Source of the DNA: Dietzia timorensis
GTDB lineage: Bacteria > Actinomycetota > Actinomycetes > Mycobacteriales > Mycobacteriaceae
Direction of reading: 5' to 3'
Length of the DNA: 64,000 nt
Assembly (NCBI RefSeq): GCF_001659785.1
Contig: NZ_CP015961.1
Coordinates: 2,356,001-2,420,000 of the forward strand
Shown: positions 43,757 through 56,333 of the stretch, one piece after another
Position numbering within the stretch: the first letter of the stretch is position 1
How the letters are laid out: each line of letters starts with the position of its first letter
Notes under the pieces: model-generated
What the model was told of the DNA's origin: nothing
Databases searched by the model: none
What the model saw: the letters and a program-made list of their open reading frames with translations, nothing else
Position numbers and translations under genes: made by a program

Positions 43757-44728
43757 TTACCCCTTTTCGAGCAGCTTTGCCGCGACGTCAGGGACGTACT
43801 TGAACTCCTCCCGGGGCGGTCGCTCGTACGTTCCCGTAGACGTACGCTCAGGAATCTCCAGGTTCGGAGGATCGAGCCGCTCCCACGGAACGGTCGACAG
43901 TAGGTGGCTCATCACGTTGATCCGGGAGCGCTTTTTGTCCTCGGATTCCACCGTGTACCAGGGAGCTTCCGGGATGTCGGTGTGCACGAACATCTCGTCT
44001 TTCGCCCGTGAATATTCTTCCCAGCGGTTGATCGACTCGATGTCCATCGGCGACAGCTTCCACCGCCGCATCGGGTCGGACGCGCGGTCACGGAAGCGGC
44101 GCTCTTGCTCCTCGTCGGACACCGAGAACCAGTACTTGCGCAGCATGATCCCGTCCTCGACGAGCAGCCGCTCGAAGATCGGCGCCTGGTGCAGGAAGCG
44201 TCGGTACTCGTCGGTGGTGCAGAAACCCATGACACGCTCGACGCCGGCGCGGTTGTACCAGGACCGGTCCATGATCACGATCTCCCCTGCCGCCGGGAGG
44301 TGCTCGATGTAGCGCTGGAAGTACCACTGCGTCGTCTGCCTCTCGGTTGGCGCGGGAAGCGCCACGACCTTCGCGTGCCGCGGGTTGAGGTACTGCGTGA
44401 TCCGCTTGATCGCCGAGCCCTTGCCCGCCGCGTCGCGCCCCTCGAAGATCACGACCATCCGGCTACCGGTGTCCTTGACCCATGCCTGCATCTCGACGAG
44501 CTCCGCCTGCAGTCGCTTGACTTCCTTCTTGTAGGCCTTCTTCGGCAGCTTCTCCAGCCCGCTGGGCAGCGTGTCCTTCTTCGTCTTCTTGTTTGCCTTG
44601 GCGCCCGACTTCTTAGCGCTCGACTTCGCATCTGCCTTACCCGCGGCCTTGGCCCCGCCCTTGCCCGCAGCCTTTGCCGGCTTCTTCGCCGAAGCCTTCT
44701 TGTCGTCGTCCTTCTTCTTCTCGCTCAT
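43757..44728 (-). CDS. ppk2: Polyphosphate kinase 2 (PPK2, class I)
   Basis: A 323-residue kinase that phosphorylates nucleoside diphosphates with polyphosphate. Walker A is GRDAAGKGS, the lid PTERQTTQWYFQRY, and Walker B MDRSWYNRAGVE, as in one-domain class I PPK2. The first 50 residues are an unusual Lys/Ala-rich tail (repeated AKK, AKAAGK and SAKKSG), like the tails of histone H1-type proteins, which would bind polyanions such as polyphosphate or nucleic acid. The ATG at 44728 is the only sensible start. A copy of the ATGACGTCGGA word lies 18 bp upstream. Confidence 0.93.
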   Translation of the reverse strand: MSEKKKDDDKKASAKKPAKAAGKGGAKAAGKADAKSSAKKSGAKANKKTKKDTLPSGLEKLPKKAYKKEVKRLQAELVEMQAWVKDTGSRMVVIFEGRDAAGKGSAIKRITQYLNPRHAKVVALPAPTERQTTQWYFQRYIEHLPAAGEIVIMDRSWYNRAGVERVMGFCTTDEYRRFLHQAPIFERLLVEDGIMLRKYWFSVSDEEQERRFRDRASDPMRRWKLSPMDIESINRWEEYSRAKDEMFVHTDIPEAPWYTVESEDKKRSRINVMSHLLSTVPWERLDPPNLEIPERTSTGTYERPPREEFKYVPDVAAKLLEKG

Positions 44729-44745
44729 GCAAAGAGCTTATGTTT

Positions 44746-44756
44746 ATGACGTCGGA
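44746..44756. repeat. ATGACGTCGGA intergenic word, copy 3
   Basis: An exact copy with TTT before it, in the divergent region between ppk2 and the lipoprotein gene, 18 nt upstream of the ppk2 start. Confidence 0.6.
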
Positions 44757-44896
44757 CGCGCCGCGTTTGCCACGAGATTCGTGTAGATCCGCCGTCTTTC
44801 GTTCAGCGGTTCCTCAGCGACGTTGCGCGCTCCTGGGTATCGTGTCATTCGCCGAATGTGAAAGTCGCCCACATGCCTCATCGATTCTGGAGCTAT

Positions 44897-45835
44897 ATGT
44901 ACTCGTACCGGCGGGACGCCCTCCGAGCCACCGCTGCCGCACTCGGAGCATCGGCGCTCCTTGTTGCTGCAGGCTGTTCGACCGATTCCGACGACGCAGC
45001 TGCGCCGATGACAACCGCGTCCCCGTCGTCGCAAGGCGAGACGTCGACTTCGGCGAGCCAGACATCATTTACATCGACTTCCACTAGCTCAAGCGCATCT
45101 GATTCCGATAGCCACGTCGACAAGGAGCAATACAGGGTCTACGGCTCTACGTTCGGATTTCGACTGAAGGACTCGGGCGACGGATGTTGGATCGGATCCG
45201 ATTTGAATAACAGCTTCTCCTGCAACGTAACCCTCAATGTTCCTCCGAAGATTAACGATGAGAATATCTCGGACAAACCTCTTCCTGCGAATATCGTCAA
45301 GCTTTCGGACGCCGACTCGCAGCTGGAATTCGGGTATAGCCCGCTCGAAGGAGGGCACAATTCGGATCTTAGGGTCCTAGAGCCTGGCAAGACTCTGGTT
45401 GTCGATGGCATCTCGTGCAAGGCGGAGAGCGCCACTTCGCTGAGTTGCAAGACCAAAACAGAGTCCTTCGAATACGCCGACGGCGCCGTGCGCTCGGAGG
45501 CACCCGGACTCAATAGAGCGAGCGCCACCACCTCGAGCGCCGCGAAAGACACGTCGTGCCCGGGGATCCAAATGGCCTACGGAGACCCACTCACGATGCA
45601 GGTCACAGGCTCGTCGCCGATGGATTGCGACGAAGTTCGCGAGGTGTCATCTGAATACACCGAGATCATCACGAACATGACCCAAGAGGATGTCGCTCAG
45701 TACGGGAACTCAGGCATCCGCGAATTCGACGGCTGGTCGTGCAGTGCGCCGTCTGCGGGCATGGCACAGACGATGGGCTACACGTTCAAGTGCACAAGTC
45801 AGTCCGAAGGCAAGGAATTCCTCTCGCCAAGCTAA
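44897..45835 (+). CDS. Lipoprotein of unknown function
   Basis: A 312-residue predicted lipoprotein: basic start, hydrophobic core, lipobox VAAGC with Cys27. A Ser/Thr-rich linker (about residues 35-75) follows. The mature part has two regions, each with spaced Cys; the first has the pattern G-K-T-L-V-V-D-x-I-x-C-K ... L-S-C-K known from a common actinobacterial extracytoplasmic lipoprotein domain. The function is unknown. TGGAG precedes the ATG at 44897; an ATG at 44873 and a GTG at 44858 are alternatives. Confidence 0.78.
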   Translation: MYSYRRDALRATAAALGASALLVAAGCSTDSDDAAAPMTTASPSSQGETSTSASQTSFTSTSTSSSASDSDSHVDKEQYRVYGSTFGFRLKDSGDGCWIGSDLNNSFSCNVTLNVPPKINDENISDKPLPANIVKLSDADSQLEFGYSPLEGGHNSDLRVLEPGKTLVVDGISCKAESATSLSCKTKTESFEYADGAVRSEAPGLNRASATTSSAAKDTSCPGIQMAYGDPLTMQVTGSSPMDCDEVREVSSEYTEIITNMTQEDVAQYGNSGIREFDGWSCSAPSAGMAQTMGYTFKCTSQSEGKEFLSPS

Positions 45836-45838
45836 CCG

Positions 45839-46639
45839 CTACTTCGCGTTCTGCTCGTCCCTCCAGGCGATCCATTTGCGTACCGCGTCGACGTCATAAT
45901 CCGGCCCCGAAAGCCCGACCGTAAACAGCGACGCGCCGAGCGCGCGGACCTGCTCGACCTCTTCCACCTCGCGCCTTCCGACCTCGGTGGAGATCTCGAT
46001 CTCGGAGGTGTCGCGCCCGACGGCCTTGCCGTGCTCGGCAAGGATTCCGAGCTTGCGCTCGAGCGTTTCGGGGTCGGAGAAGCTGTGCCAGATGTCGGCA
46101 TGCTGAGCCACGATCCGCAGCGTCTTCTTCTCCCCGCCACCGCCGATGAGCACGGGAATCTTCCGAGTCGGCGCCGGGTTGAGCTTCCCCCAACGCGATT
46201 CGATGATCGGCATGTCGCGGGCGAGCGCGTTCAACCGCGAACCGGCCGTCCCGAACTCGTAGCCGTACTCGTCGTAGTCCCTCTCGAACCAGCCGGCGCC
46301 GGTGCCGAAGATGAACCGGCCCTCCCCGCCCTTGGCACTGATGTGGTCGATGGTGCGGGCCATATCGGCCTGCAGGTTCGCATTGCGGTAGCTGTTGCAG
46401 TTCACCAGCGCGCCGATCTGCACACGGGAGGTCTGCTCCGCGAGCGCCGCGAGCATCGTCCACGATTCGAAGTGCAGGCCGTCTGGCTCGCCGCTCAGCG
46501 GATAGAAGTGATCCCAGTTGAAGATCACATCAACACCGATCGCCTCCAATTCGGCGGCGGTCTCGCGGATGTTCTCGTAGCTCGAATGTTGCGGCGCCAT
46601 CTGCGCGGCGATGCGGACGGGACGTAAAGCAGAAGTCAC
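45839..46639 (-). CDS. LLM-class flavin/F420-dependent oxidoreductase
   Basis: A 266-residue luciferase-like TIM-barrel protein: IAAQMAPQHSSYENIR at the start, FNWDHFYPL, VQIGALVNCNSYRN, GRFIFGTGAGWFERDY and VLIGGGGEKKTLRIVA are characteristic of the F420-type branch. The cofactor may be F420 or FMN; no F420 genes are in the window. The GTG at 46639 is chosen because GGGAG stands 8 nt upstream. It is convergent with the lipoprotein gene, with only 3 nt between the stops. Confidence 0.86.
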   Translation of the reverse strand: MTSALRPVRIAAQMAPQHSSYENIRETAAELEAIGVDVIFNWDHFYPLSGEPDGLHFESWTMLAALAEQTSRVQIGALVNCNSYRNANLQADMARTIDHISAKGGEGRFIFGTGAGWFERDYDEYGYEFGTAGSRLNALARDMPIIESRWGKLNPAPTRKIPVLIGGGGEKKTLRIVAQHADIWHSFSDPETLERKLGILAEHGKAVGRDTSEIEISTEVGRREVEEVEQVRALGASLFTVGLSGPDYDVDAVRKWIAWRDEQNAK

Positions 46640-46715
46640 AGGGGTCTCCCAACGGTCGTGCGTTCCACCCACACAGTAGGCGCTTTCGCTCCTCGCCCGC
46701 CGGTAGCATCAGCAC

Positions 46716-47150
46716 ATGGCCATATCCTTGGAGAACGTCGGCATTGCGGTCCGCGACCTTGACGCCACTATCGCCTTTTTCACCGACCTCGGTCTCACTG
46801 TGATCGGCCGCGACACAGTTAGCGGCGAGTGGGCTGACACGGCCGTGGGTCTCGACGGAAACCACGCGAGAATTGCAATGCTGCAGACACCCGACGGCAA
46901 CGGCCGGCTGGAGCTGTTCGAATACATCCACCCCGACGCCATCGATACCGAGCCCACTCTTCCCAACGAGATCGGCATGCATCGCGTCGCATTCAAGGTC
47001 GACGACATCGACGCCGCCCTCGCCATAGCCGCGAAGCACGACTGCCACCCCCTACGCGGGGTCGCCAACTATAACGACGTGTTCAAGCTCTCCTACCTAC
47101 GCGGACCGAGCGGGATTATCGTCATGCTCGCTCAGGAGCTCCGCGGCTGA
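46716..47150 (+). CDS. VOC-family (glyoxalase/bleomycin-resistance-like) protein
   Basis: A 144-residue protein with the paired beta-alpha-beta-beta-beta units of the vicinal oxygen chelate fold: LENVGIAVRDLDATIAFFTDLGL in the first, IGMHRVAFKVDDIDAALAIA in the second, and ending LRGPSGIIVMLAQEL. Metal ligands could be the His in the second unit and Glu residues (LELFEYI, AQEL). The substrate is unknown. ATG at 46716; a single gene divergent from the LLM gene. Confidence 0.85.
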   Translation: MAISLENVGIAVRDLDATIAFFTDLGLTVIGRDTVSGEWADTAVGLDGNHARIAMLQTPDGNGRLELFEYIHPDAIDTEPTLPNEIGMHRVAFKVDDIDAALAIAAKHDCHPLRGVANYNDVFKLSYLRGPSGIIVMLAQELRG

Positions 47151-47167
47151 CGAGCGCGCGCCACACC

Positions 47168-47178
47168 TCCGACGTCAT
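47168..47178. repeat. ATGACGTCGGA intergenic word, copy 4
   Basis: An exact copy (minus orientation) in the 24-bp space between the convergent VOC and alkaline-phosphatase-type genes; it overlaps the last bases of the latter. Confidence 0.6.
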
Positions 47179-48362
47179 TGTCGAACCGCCCCTTCCCCGG
47201 CGATGAGCGGAACCAATTGCTCGTCCGCGGTCCACGCCCCGTGGTGGCCGACCATCGTCGATTCGTCGGGCTCGCCCGCGGGGCGCAGCAGCACGCTCGT
47301 CCCCTCGGCCACCGCGAGCACGTCCCCGATCCGCCGCTCGATGTCCGCGCTCGGCGGTGTCGGCCCGAACCACTGTTCGTCGAGCGCCTGCTCCTTCGTC
47401 ACGACATGGGCATGCTCGCCCAGCGTCTCGGCCCACCGCTCGCGCACATCCTCCGTCGCGGCAGGCGATTCGGTGTAGACGTGCCGCACCCGCGCTTCCC
47501 CTGCCACGAGTATGACGCCGGACGCCAGCTCCTTCTCCGCGTCGAGATTCACCGCGTGTCCTGCCGCGATCATCCCGTGGTCGCCGGTGACGAGCAGTGT
47601 CGTCGTCGATGGCAGTGCAGACAGCAGGTCCCCGACGAGCGTGTCGACCTTGATGAGTTCGCCCTTCCACTCCGGTGACCCGGGGCCGAAGATATGCCCG
47701 GCTGCATCGAGGTCGGGGTAGTAGGCGTAGACGAAGTGGCGCTGGGTTCCCGGGAGCGCCGCGACCTCGAGCACGCCGTTCCGAACCTCGTCAATTGTAG
47801 AGGCGTCGTGGAACGTGCCGCCTGCGCGGAACGAGGCGCGAGTGAGACCCGAATGCTCCTGGTAGCCGGGCGCGACATAGTGCACCTCGATGCCCGCTCC
47901 TGCGAGTTGTTCCAGGCGACTGGTACGTCGTTGAGCCTCGCGGGGAGGTAGATCGGCGCGGGCGTCCTCGCCGCGCGCGGAGTCGAAGCGCCAGCGCAGC
48001 GAGTTGAACAGCCTCCTGCCGCTCCCTTGCTCCGGTAGCCCGAAGCTGTAGCCGATGATGCCGTGGGCACCGCATGGAGCCCCGATCGCGAGCGTCGACA
48101 ACGAGGTCGCAGTGGTGGCGGGAAATCCTGCGGCGATGGTGTGGGCGATGCGGGAGTGCAGGGTGGGCGCGAGTTCGCGATGCTGCTCGAGGAGAGTGGC
48201 TCCGAGACCGTCGATGAGCAGCACCACGACGTCACGATTCGGGGTGAGCGAGAACGGGGCTGTGGCAGAGTCGTCCCCGCCGATCCCGTATGAGGCGGCG
48301 ACGGCGGGGAGAATGTCGGCCAGACCGCCCTGGGTGGCCAGATCAAGGTGGTGCGCCGGCAT
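47175..48362 (-). CDS. Alkaline-phosphatase-superfamily phosphodiesterase/nucleotide pyrophosphatase
   Basis: A 395-residue hydrolase of the type I phosphodiesterase/nucleotide pyrophosphatase group. The first metal site is VVLLIDGLGATLL, the nucleophile Thr lies in GFPATTATSLSTLAIG, then YYPDLDAAGHIFGPGS and TGDHGM provide further metal ligands, and a late His (MVGHHGAWT) completes the site. No signal peptide is seen, so it appears cytoplasmic, as in its common actinobacterial relatives. Substrates are not known. ATG at 48362. It is followed by a gap of 39 nt from the upstream MFS gene and may be co-transcribed with it. Confidence 0.88.
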   Translation of the reverse strand: MPAHHLDLATQGGLADILPAVAASYGIGGDDSATAPFSLTPNRDVVVLLIDGLGATLLEQHRELAPTLHSRIAHTIAAGFPATTATSLSTLAIGAPCGAHGIIGYSFGLPEQGSGRRLFNSLRWRFDSARGEDARADLPPREAQRRTSRLEQLAGAGIEVHYVAPGYQEHSGLTRASFRAGGTFHDASTIDEVRNGVLEVAALPGTQRHFVYAYYPDLDAAGHIFGPGSPEWKGELIKVDTLVGDLLSALPSTTTLLVTGDHGMIAAGHAVNLDAEKELASGVILVAGEARVRHVYTESPAATEDVRERWAETLGEHAHVVTKEQALDEQWFGPTPPSADIERRIGDVLAVAEGTSVLLRPAGEPDESTMVGHHGAWTADEQLVPLIAGEGAVRQ

Positions 48363-48401
48363 GGGTCCGTCCTTTCGCGATCCTGTCTAGGCGCGATTGT
48401 C

Positions 48402-49615
48402 TCAGCGCGCCGCCGGGCTGTGTCCCTTTCGGCGGAATGCGGTGATGACGAGGGCGGCGATGCCCGCGACCATCGCGAGCGCGACGTAGCCGGTACCGAC
48501 ATCGGGGAGCGAGATCGATTTCGACGCCTGCCCTGCGGCGAGCCCCGGTATGGCGGCGCCGCTGTAGGAGATGAGGTACATCGTCGCGAGGGTGCCCGCC
48601 CGTTCGGAGGCGTCGACATTGCCGAGCACGGCGCGCATGCCGCTGCTGTTCGCAGCGCCCTGAGCGAGCCCGGCGACAAGGCTGATGGCGAGGAAGGGGC
48701 CGAGGGCACCGGCGTGGAGCGATGCCATGATCGCCACCGAGAGCACCAGGAAGGAGCAGAGGCCGAGGCGAAAGGCGTGCACGGGTTGCATGCGCCCCGA
48801 CAGGCTCCCGCCGAGCGGGGCGAGGATCACCGCGGAGGCGAAGACCACGGAGATCACCAGCGCGCTGCTCGAATGGAAATAGTCCGCCGTCATACCCGGG
48901 GCAAAGGACTGGTAGAAACCCGAGAACGACCAGGTGGCCACAAGTGCGCAGCCCGCGGCGGCGAGGATCCGCCCCGAGCCCTGCGGCACGTGGACTCGCG
49001 GGACGAGGGAGCCGAGAGCGCCGCCTCGCCGAGGCATGGTCTCAGGACACAACGCGACGAGAACCGCGATGAGGGCGAGCACGACCACCGCGAGGATGAG
49101 GGTGAGTGTGCGCGGGAACGGGGCGAACTCGGACAGCGTCCCGGAGATCAACGCGCCGACGGGAATGGCGAACGGTGGGGCGCTGCTCGTGACCACGGCG
49201 GGCAGCCACAGGAGGCGGCCCCGCGGAGCGGTGTCGATGACGAACGCGCCCGCCGCGGTCGAGGCGAGGCCGCAGGCCAGGCCCTGCAGCATGCGGGCTG
49301 CGAGGAGTACAGGGAGCGAATGGACCTGGGTCATCACGACGCAGCCGGCGATGGCGAAGAACAGCGCCGCGATGATCACGGGTTTGCGGCCGAGGTGGTT
49401 CGACAGTCGTCCCAACAGCAACAGCGACAGCGCCGTGAACGCGAGGTAGGTGACGGTCGTTAGCGCGAGGTCGCCATCGGTGATCCCGTCGTCGACGCGG
49501 AACATGTTGTACAGCGGAACGGGCACGCCCGAGGACATGAAGATGGCGATCATCGCCGCCGAGGCGATGGCGAAGACCGCCGGGCGCGGCAGGGTCGACG
49601 ACCGCAGGTCCGCCA

Positions 49616-49616
<1 letters not shown>
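48402..49616 (-). CDS. MFS transporter (drug/metabolite efflux type)
   Basis: A 404-residue carrier with 12 helices and the MFS loop motif GRLSNHLGRKPVII after helix 2. The PRGRLLWLP region and the shape of helix 5 fit proton-driven exporters. The start is a GTG at 49616 that shares one base with the stop of the ABC-F gene upstream (TAGTG), so the two are translationally coupled. An ABC-F protein next to an efflux pump suggests a link with antibiotic tolerance, but this is an inference. Confidence 0.87.
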
Positions 49617-51430
<1,814 letters not shown>

Positions 51431-51472
51431 AGCGATAAGCCATGTTACGCGCGGCCTGCGGATATCGCGGCG

Positions 51473-52456
51473 CTAGGTCGCCGTGATGTGCGCCCCGCGT
51501 GTCGGCCCGGTGATCGCGCGGACCGCGTGCGCGGAACCACGGGTAGCCAGTTCGGTCGCCACGTCGAGTGCGGACGCGCCGTCACGGCACAGTAGCAGGC
51601 ACGTCGGACCCGACCCCGCGATCACTGCGGCGAGCGCCCCGGCCTCGCGGCCGTCCTCCAGGGTGCGGCGTATGGCAGGACGCAGCGAGGCGACAGCATT
51701 GGCGAGATCGTTGTAGAGGTTCGCGGCGATCTCGTCGACATCGCCCCCGGCGAGCGCTCGTGCGAGGTCGATGTGGCCGTCGTCGACGGGCTGGTCCTCG
51801 GCGTCGAAGCTCGCCGACGGATGGGCGGTGCCGGCGCCGCGCATGCGGTCGAGTTCGGCGAATACGCTTTCGGCGCCAAGCCCCTCGCGTGCCATCGCCA
51901 CGACCCAGTGAAGTGGATCGCCGCGCCACGGCATCGGGGTCACCTGCTCCCCGTGCCCGATCCCGAGCATCGTCCCACCGTGCAGGCACAGCGGCACATC
52001 GCTACCGAGTGACTGCGCGACCCCGAGTTCCTGCGCCGGCGACAATCCGAGCCCGAAGAGTGCGTTCGCGGCGACGATAGACGCGGCAGCATTCGCCGCG
52101 CCGCTGCCCATGCCCCCGCGCACCGGGATGTCGGAGTCGATGTCGACGCGCACTGCTTCCTCCGGGCGACCGGCGGTCTCGAAGCACCGGCGGACCGCCG
52201 CACGCACGAGGTCCTCATCCCCTCGCTCTACGTATGTCGAAGGACCGGAGAAGGTCACGGTGCCGGTGCCGGATTCGGGCTCCGCCGTCATGGTGACATG
52301 GGTCCACAGGCCCACCGATTGATAGACGGTGACGATTCCATGGAGACCGTCGGCACGCCGCGGGCCGACTCCGAGATGGAGGTTGACCTTCGCCGGCGCC
52401 GTGGCGGTACGACGACGCGTCTCGCCGGACTGGGGTCGCGTTACGGGCCCGGACAT
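51473..52456 (-). CDS. ispE: 4-diphosphocytidyl-2-C-methyl-D-erythritol kinase IspE
   Basis: A 327-residue GHMP kinase of the non-mevalonate isoprenoid pathway. The catalytic Lys is in APAKVNLHL, the ATP loop reads IPVRGGMGSGAANAAA (Gly-rich, with Ser-Gly where most relatives have Gly-Gly-Ser) and the catalytic Asp in SLGSDVPLCL; the last motif is IAGSGPTCLLL. The gene follows ksgA by 9 nt, matching the conserved rpfB-ksgA-ispE order. Confidence 0.95.
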   Translation of the reverse strand: MSGPVTRPQSGETRRRTATAPAKVNLHLGVGPRRADGLHGIVTVYQSVGLWTHVTMTAEPESGTGTVTFSGPSTYVERGDEDLVRAAVRRCFETAGRPEEAVRVDIDSDIPVRGGMGSGAANAAASIVAANALFGLGLSPAQELGVAQSLGSDVPLCLHGGTMLGIGHGEQVTPMPWRGDPLHWVVAMAREGLGAESVFAELDRMRGAGTAHPSASFDAEDQPVDDGHIDLARALAGGDVDEIAANLYNDLANAVASLRPAIRRTLEDGREAGALAAVIAGSGPTCLLLCRDGASALDVATELATRGSAHAVRAITGPTRGAHITAT

Positions 52457-52465
52457 CGGTGGACC

Positions 52466-53461
52466 CTACTCCCCCGCGGCCTGCCCGGCGCCGGATTCGG
52501 CCCCGTCTGCGTTTCGAGCCGAGGCAATGCGCATGAAGTCCGCCACGGTGAGCTGCTCGCCCCGGGTCTTCGGATCGACGCCCGCGGCGAGCAGGATCTC
52601 CTCGGCCCGCGCGGGCGAGCCGGCCCAGCCGCCCAGCGCAGCCCGGAGAGTCTTGCGGCGCTGCGCGAACGCCGCGTCGACGACGGAGAACAATGCGCTT
52701 TGTGACGTCGGGCCGACCTCCCAACCCTGGTCTGCGCGGATATCGATGCGCACGAGACCGGACTCGACGTTGGGCGCGGGCCAAAAGACATTCTTTCCCA
52801 CGGCCCCGGCGCGTTTGACCGAACCGAAGTACGCGGCCTTGACGCTCGGTACGCCGTAAACCCGTGAGCCGGGTGCGGCAGCGAGGCGGTCGGCGACTTC
52901 GGCCTGCACCATGACCAGCGCAACGCGCAGGCTCGGCAGGAGCTCGAGGAGGTGCAGCAGCACGGGGACCGACACGTTGTAGGGCAGGTTCGCGACGAGC
53001 GCGGTCGGCGGCTCGCCGAGGTCGTCCGCGGTGACCTGGAGGGCGTCGGCGGCGACGATGTCGAGGTTCGCGGCGAGTTCGGGCGCCCGCTCGGCGACGG
53101 TGTCCGGCAACTGCGTCGCGAGGACCGGGTCGATCTCGATGGCGACGACGGATCCTGCGGTGTCGAGCAGCGGCAGGGTCAGCGAGCCGAGTCCGGGGCC
53201 GACCTCGACGACGCGGTCGGCTCGGGTGATCCCCGCGGCTGCGACGATACGGCGTACGGTGTTCGCGTCGTGAACGAAGTTCTGCCCGAGAGTTTTCGTC
53301 GGGCGGATGCCGAGCCTATCGGCAAGCTCGCGCACCTGCTGCGGGCCCAGGAGCGCCGCATGGCCGCGTGGCGTGGCGTCGTCTTCGGGGACTTCGACAT
53401 CGTCGGTAGACGCGGGCTCTGGGCGGTCGGAGGAATCACTCACCCCTCTATCCAATCGCAC
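52466..53461 (-). CDS. ksgA: 16S rRNA dimethyladenosine transferase (KsgA/RsmA)
   Basis: A 331-residue SAM-dependent methyltransferase that dimethylates A1518 and A1519 of 16S rRNA. It shows [14 protein letters not shown], the SAM motif [16 protein letters not shown], and the catalytic [16 protein letters not shown]; also [16 protein letters not shown] disordered N-terminus of about 35 residues precedes the core. Two GTG starts are possible (53461 or 53443); neither has a well-spaced ribosome site. It is separated from rpfB by two inserted genes. Confidence 0.95.
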   Translation of the reverse strand: MRLDRGVSDSSDRPEPASTDDVEVPEDDATPRGHAALLGPQQVRELADRLGIRPTKTLGQNFVHDANTVRRIVAAAGITRADRVVEVGPGLGSLTLPLLDTAGSVVAIEIDPVLATQLPDTVAERAPELAANLDIVAADALQVTADDLGEPPTALVANLPYNVSVPVLLHLLELLPSLRVALVMVQAEVADRLAAAPGSRVYGVPSVKAAYFGSVKRAGAVGKNVFWPAPNVESGLVRIDIRADQGWEVGPTSQSALFSVVDAAFAQRRKTLRAALGGWAGSPARAEEILLAAGVDPKTRGEQLTVADFMRIASARNADGAESGAGQAAGE

Positions 53462-53569
53462 TCGGGGACGCGGGCACCACTGCGACGCGTGGCAGGTGCA
53501 CTATGCACGGGCGTCAATTGCGGCGATTTCCCTTCCAAAGGTCCGCTTTTGCTGCGAGTATCGGTAATT

Positions 53570-54502
53570 ATGAATCCATACTCAGGCGACAATGGCAGCG
53601 AAAAGGGCGGTTCGGGATACGGTGACGGCCAAGGCGATCGGCCGGGCGGCAACTACGGAGATGCGAACCCGTACGGCGGCGCATACCCGCCGCAGGGGGC
53701 AGGACAGGAGCATGGCCCCTACGGGCAGCAACCTGGCCAGCAGGGCTACGGACAGCAAGGCTACGGCCAGCAGGGCGCGAACTATGGCCAGCAGGGCCCG
53801 CAAGGATATGGCCAGCAGCCTCATCCGGGGCAGCCGGGCGCATACGGCGGAAACCAGCAGCCCTATGGACAGGGCCAGTACGAGCAGGCCCCATACGGAC
53901 ATAGCCAGTATGGGCAGCAGCCATATGGCAACGCGCCTTTCGGCCATGACGCAAATGCGATGGGGCCGAAGAGCCCGGGCATGGTCAAGTGGGGCATTGG
54001 CCTCTCGATCGTCGGCGCCGTCGTTCTCGTCGTGTCGATCATCGGCGGGATTATCGCCGGGGTGGGCATCGCCGGCGCGGTGAGCGCATTCGACGACGAG
54101 CAGCAGTACGGCGCCAATGAGACCGCCTCGGTCGAGCTCTCGGCCGGGGACGAGCGAGGCGTGTGGGCCGTGACTCAGGGTGTCGATTCGGCGTTCGTGC
54201 AGTGCAGCCTGTCGCCGCAGGGCGACCAGGCGAGCGTAGACGGAGTCGATTCGGACATCACCGTCACGTCCGGCAGCAGCACCTACACGAAGATCGGGCA
54301 CATCAATATCCAGCAGGATGGGACGTACTCGATTTCTTGTGACTCGCCGTTCATCGTGTCCGAGAAGACCGGTATCGACGAAGCTGTCGGTAGCGGAATC
54401 GGCCTCGCCGCGGCGATCTTCGGCGGAATCGGCGGCGCGCTACTCCTCGTGCTCGGGCTGATCCTCTGGCTCGTCGGCCGCCAGAAAAAGCGGCAGTTCT
54501 AG
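53570..54502 (+). CDS. Membrane protein with prion-like Tyr/Gly/Gln-rich N-terminus
   Basis: A 310-residue protein. Residues about 1-135 are low-complexity, dominated by repeated YGQQ units with Gly, Pro and His, a composition like prion-like or phase-separating domains. Then come one membrane segment ([26 protein letters not shown]), an extracytoplasmic domain of about 100 residues with two Cys, and a second segment ([23 protein letters not shown]) with a basic end, so both termini should be cytoplasmic. From memory, Pro/Gly/Tyr-rich tails of this sort occur in many actinobacterial membrane proteins. The function is unknown. It is on the opposite strand to the conserved ksgA-rpfB cluster that it interrupts. 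Confidence 0.82.
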   Translation: MNPYSGDNGSEKGGSGYGDGQGDRPGGNYGDANPYGGAYPPQGAGQEHGPYGQQPGQQGYGQQGYGQQGANYGQQGPQGYGQQPHPGQPGAYGGNQQPYGQGQYEQAPYGHSQYGQQPYGNAPFGHDANAMGPKSPGMVKWGIGLSIVGAVVLVVSIIGGIIAGVGIAGAVSAFDDEQQYGANETASVELSAGDERGVWAVTQGVDSAFVQCSLSPQGDQASVDGVDSDITVTSGSSTYTKIGHINIQQDGTYSISCDSPFIVSEKTGIDEAVGSGIGLAAAIFGGIGGALLLVLGLILWLVGRQKKRQF

Positions 54503-54524
54503 CAGGTTTGGGCCTGCATGTGGA

Positions 54525-54839
54525 CTACCCCAGCGGGGTGGCCATGTGCAGGTCTCGCTCGACCTGATCTGCGAAGCACAGGTCGCCGCTGATCCGCTGG
54601 GCCCAAGACATATAGTCCGTCTCCAGCCACGGCTCGCCGGTGTCGTCCTCGGTGCGGGCGTTGTTCTCGCCCTGGACTAGCTCGCCCTCGTCCTCCAGCG
54701 CGGAGGCGACGAGCACGGCGGGTTCTTCCTCGACCTCGTCCACGTCAATCGTGGTCGAGGTCGAACTGATTTCTATCGACAGGTCCTCGCCATCGAGTTC
54801 CTGTTCGGGTGCCCACTGGTGGAAGGCAGAAAGCTCCAT
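54525..54839 (-). CDS. Small acidic protein of unknown function
   Basis: A 104-residue, strongly acidic cytoplasmic protein (Glu/Asp throughout, e.g. DVDEVEEEP) with a C-terminal helical part containing Trp-Leu-Glu-Thr-Asp-Tyr and ending ERDLHMATPLG. ATG at 54839 preceded by AGGA. It lies convergent to the prion-like gene with 22 nt between them and just downstream of rpfB. No family is recognised. Confidence 0.6.
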   Translation of the reverse strand: MELSAFHQWAPEQELDGEDLSIEISSTSTTIDVDEVEEEPAVLVASALEDEGELVQGENNARTEDDTGEPWLETDYMSWAQRISGDLCFADQVERDLHMATPLG

Positions 54840-54958
54840 TAACCATCCTGGAACGAGGGGTATCAGTACACGGTGCGCCGCAGAACGCGGCTCCCGAACC
54901 CCAGCGTAGGGCAAAGTCCCGACTCGGGCCATACCCTGCGCGAAGGGCGTGTTTCGTT

Positions 54959-56212
<1,254 letters not shown>

Positions 56213-56220
56213 CTACATTA

Positions 56221-56245
56221 CGACACGATAACGAATGTTATGTCG
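56221..56245. promoter_or_regulatory. Imperfect hairpin in the rpfB upstream region
   Basis: CGACA-cg-ATAAC and GTTAT-GTCG pair across a GAAT loop with a 3-nt bulge. It lies 55 nt upstream of the rpfB start on the minus strand, in an AT-richer region that also carries a TTGACA box further upstream. It could be an operator or a structured leader. I could not match it to the c-di-AMP (ydaO) riboswitch. Confidence 0.35.
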
Positions 56246-56333
56246 CCGATTCAAAAAACTCGTCCACCAGCGAGATTAGTGTGTACGAAAGTGTCAAATG
56301 AGTTACAAGGCGCAGAAGGTTCTTGTGTGATCC

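Noticed and set aside
53740-53950. Regular short repeats that might suggest a CRISPR or minisatellite
   Set aside because: They are codon repeats of the YGQQ-rich protein, in frame, with no unique spacers of constant length.
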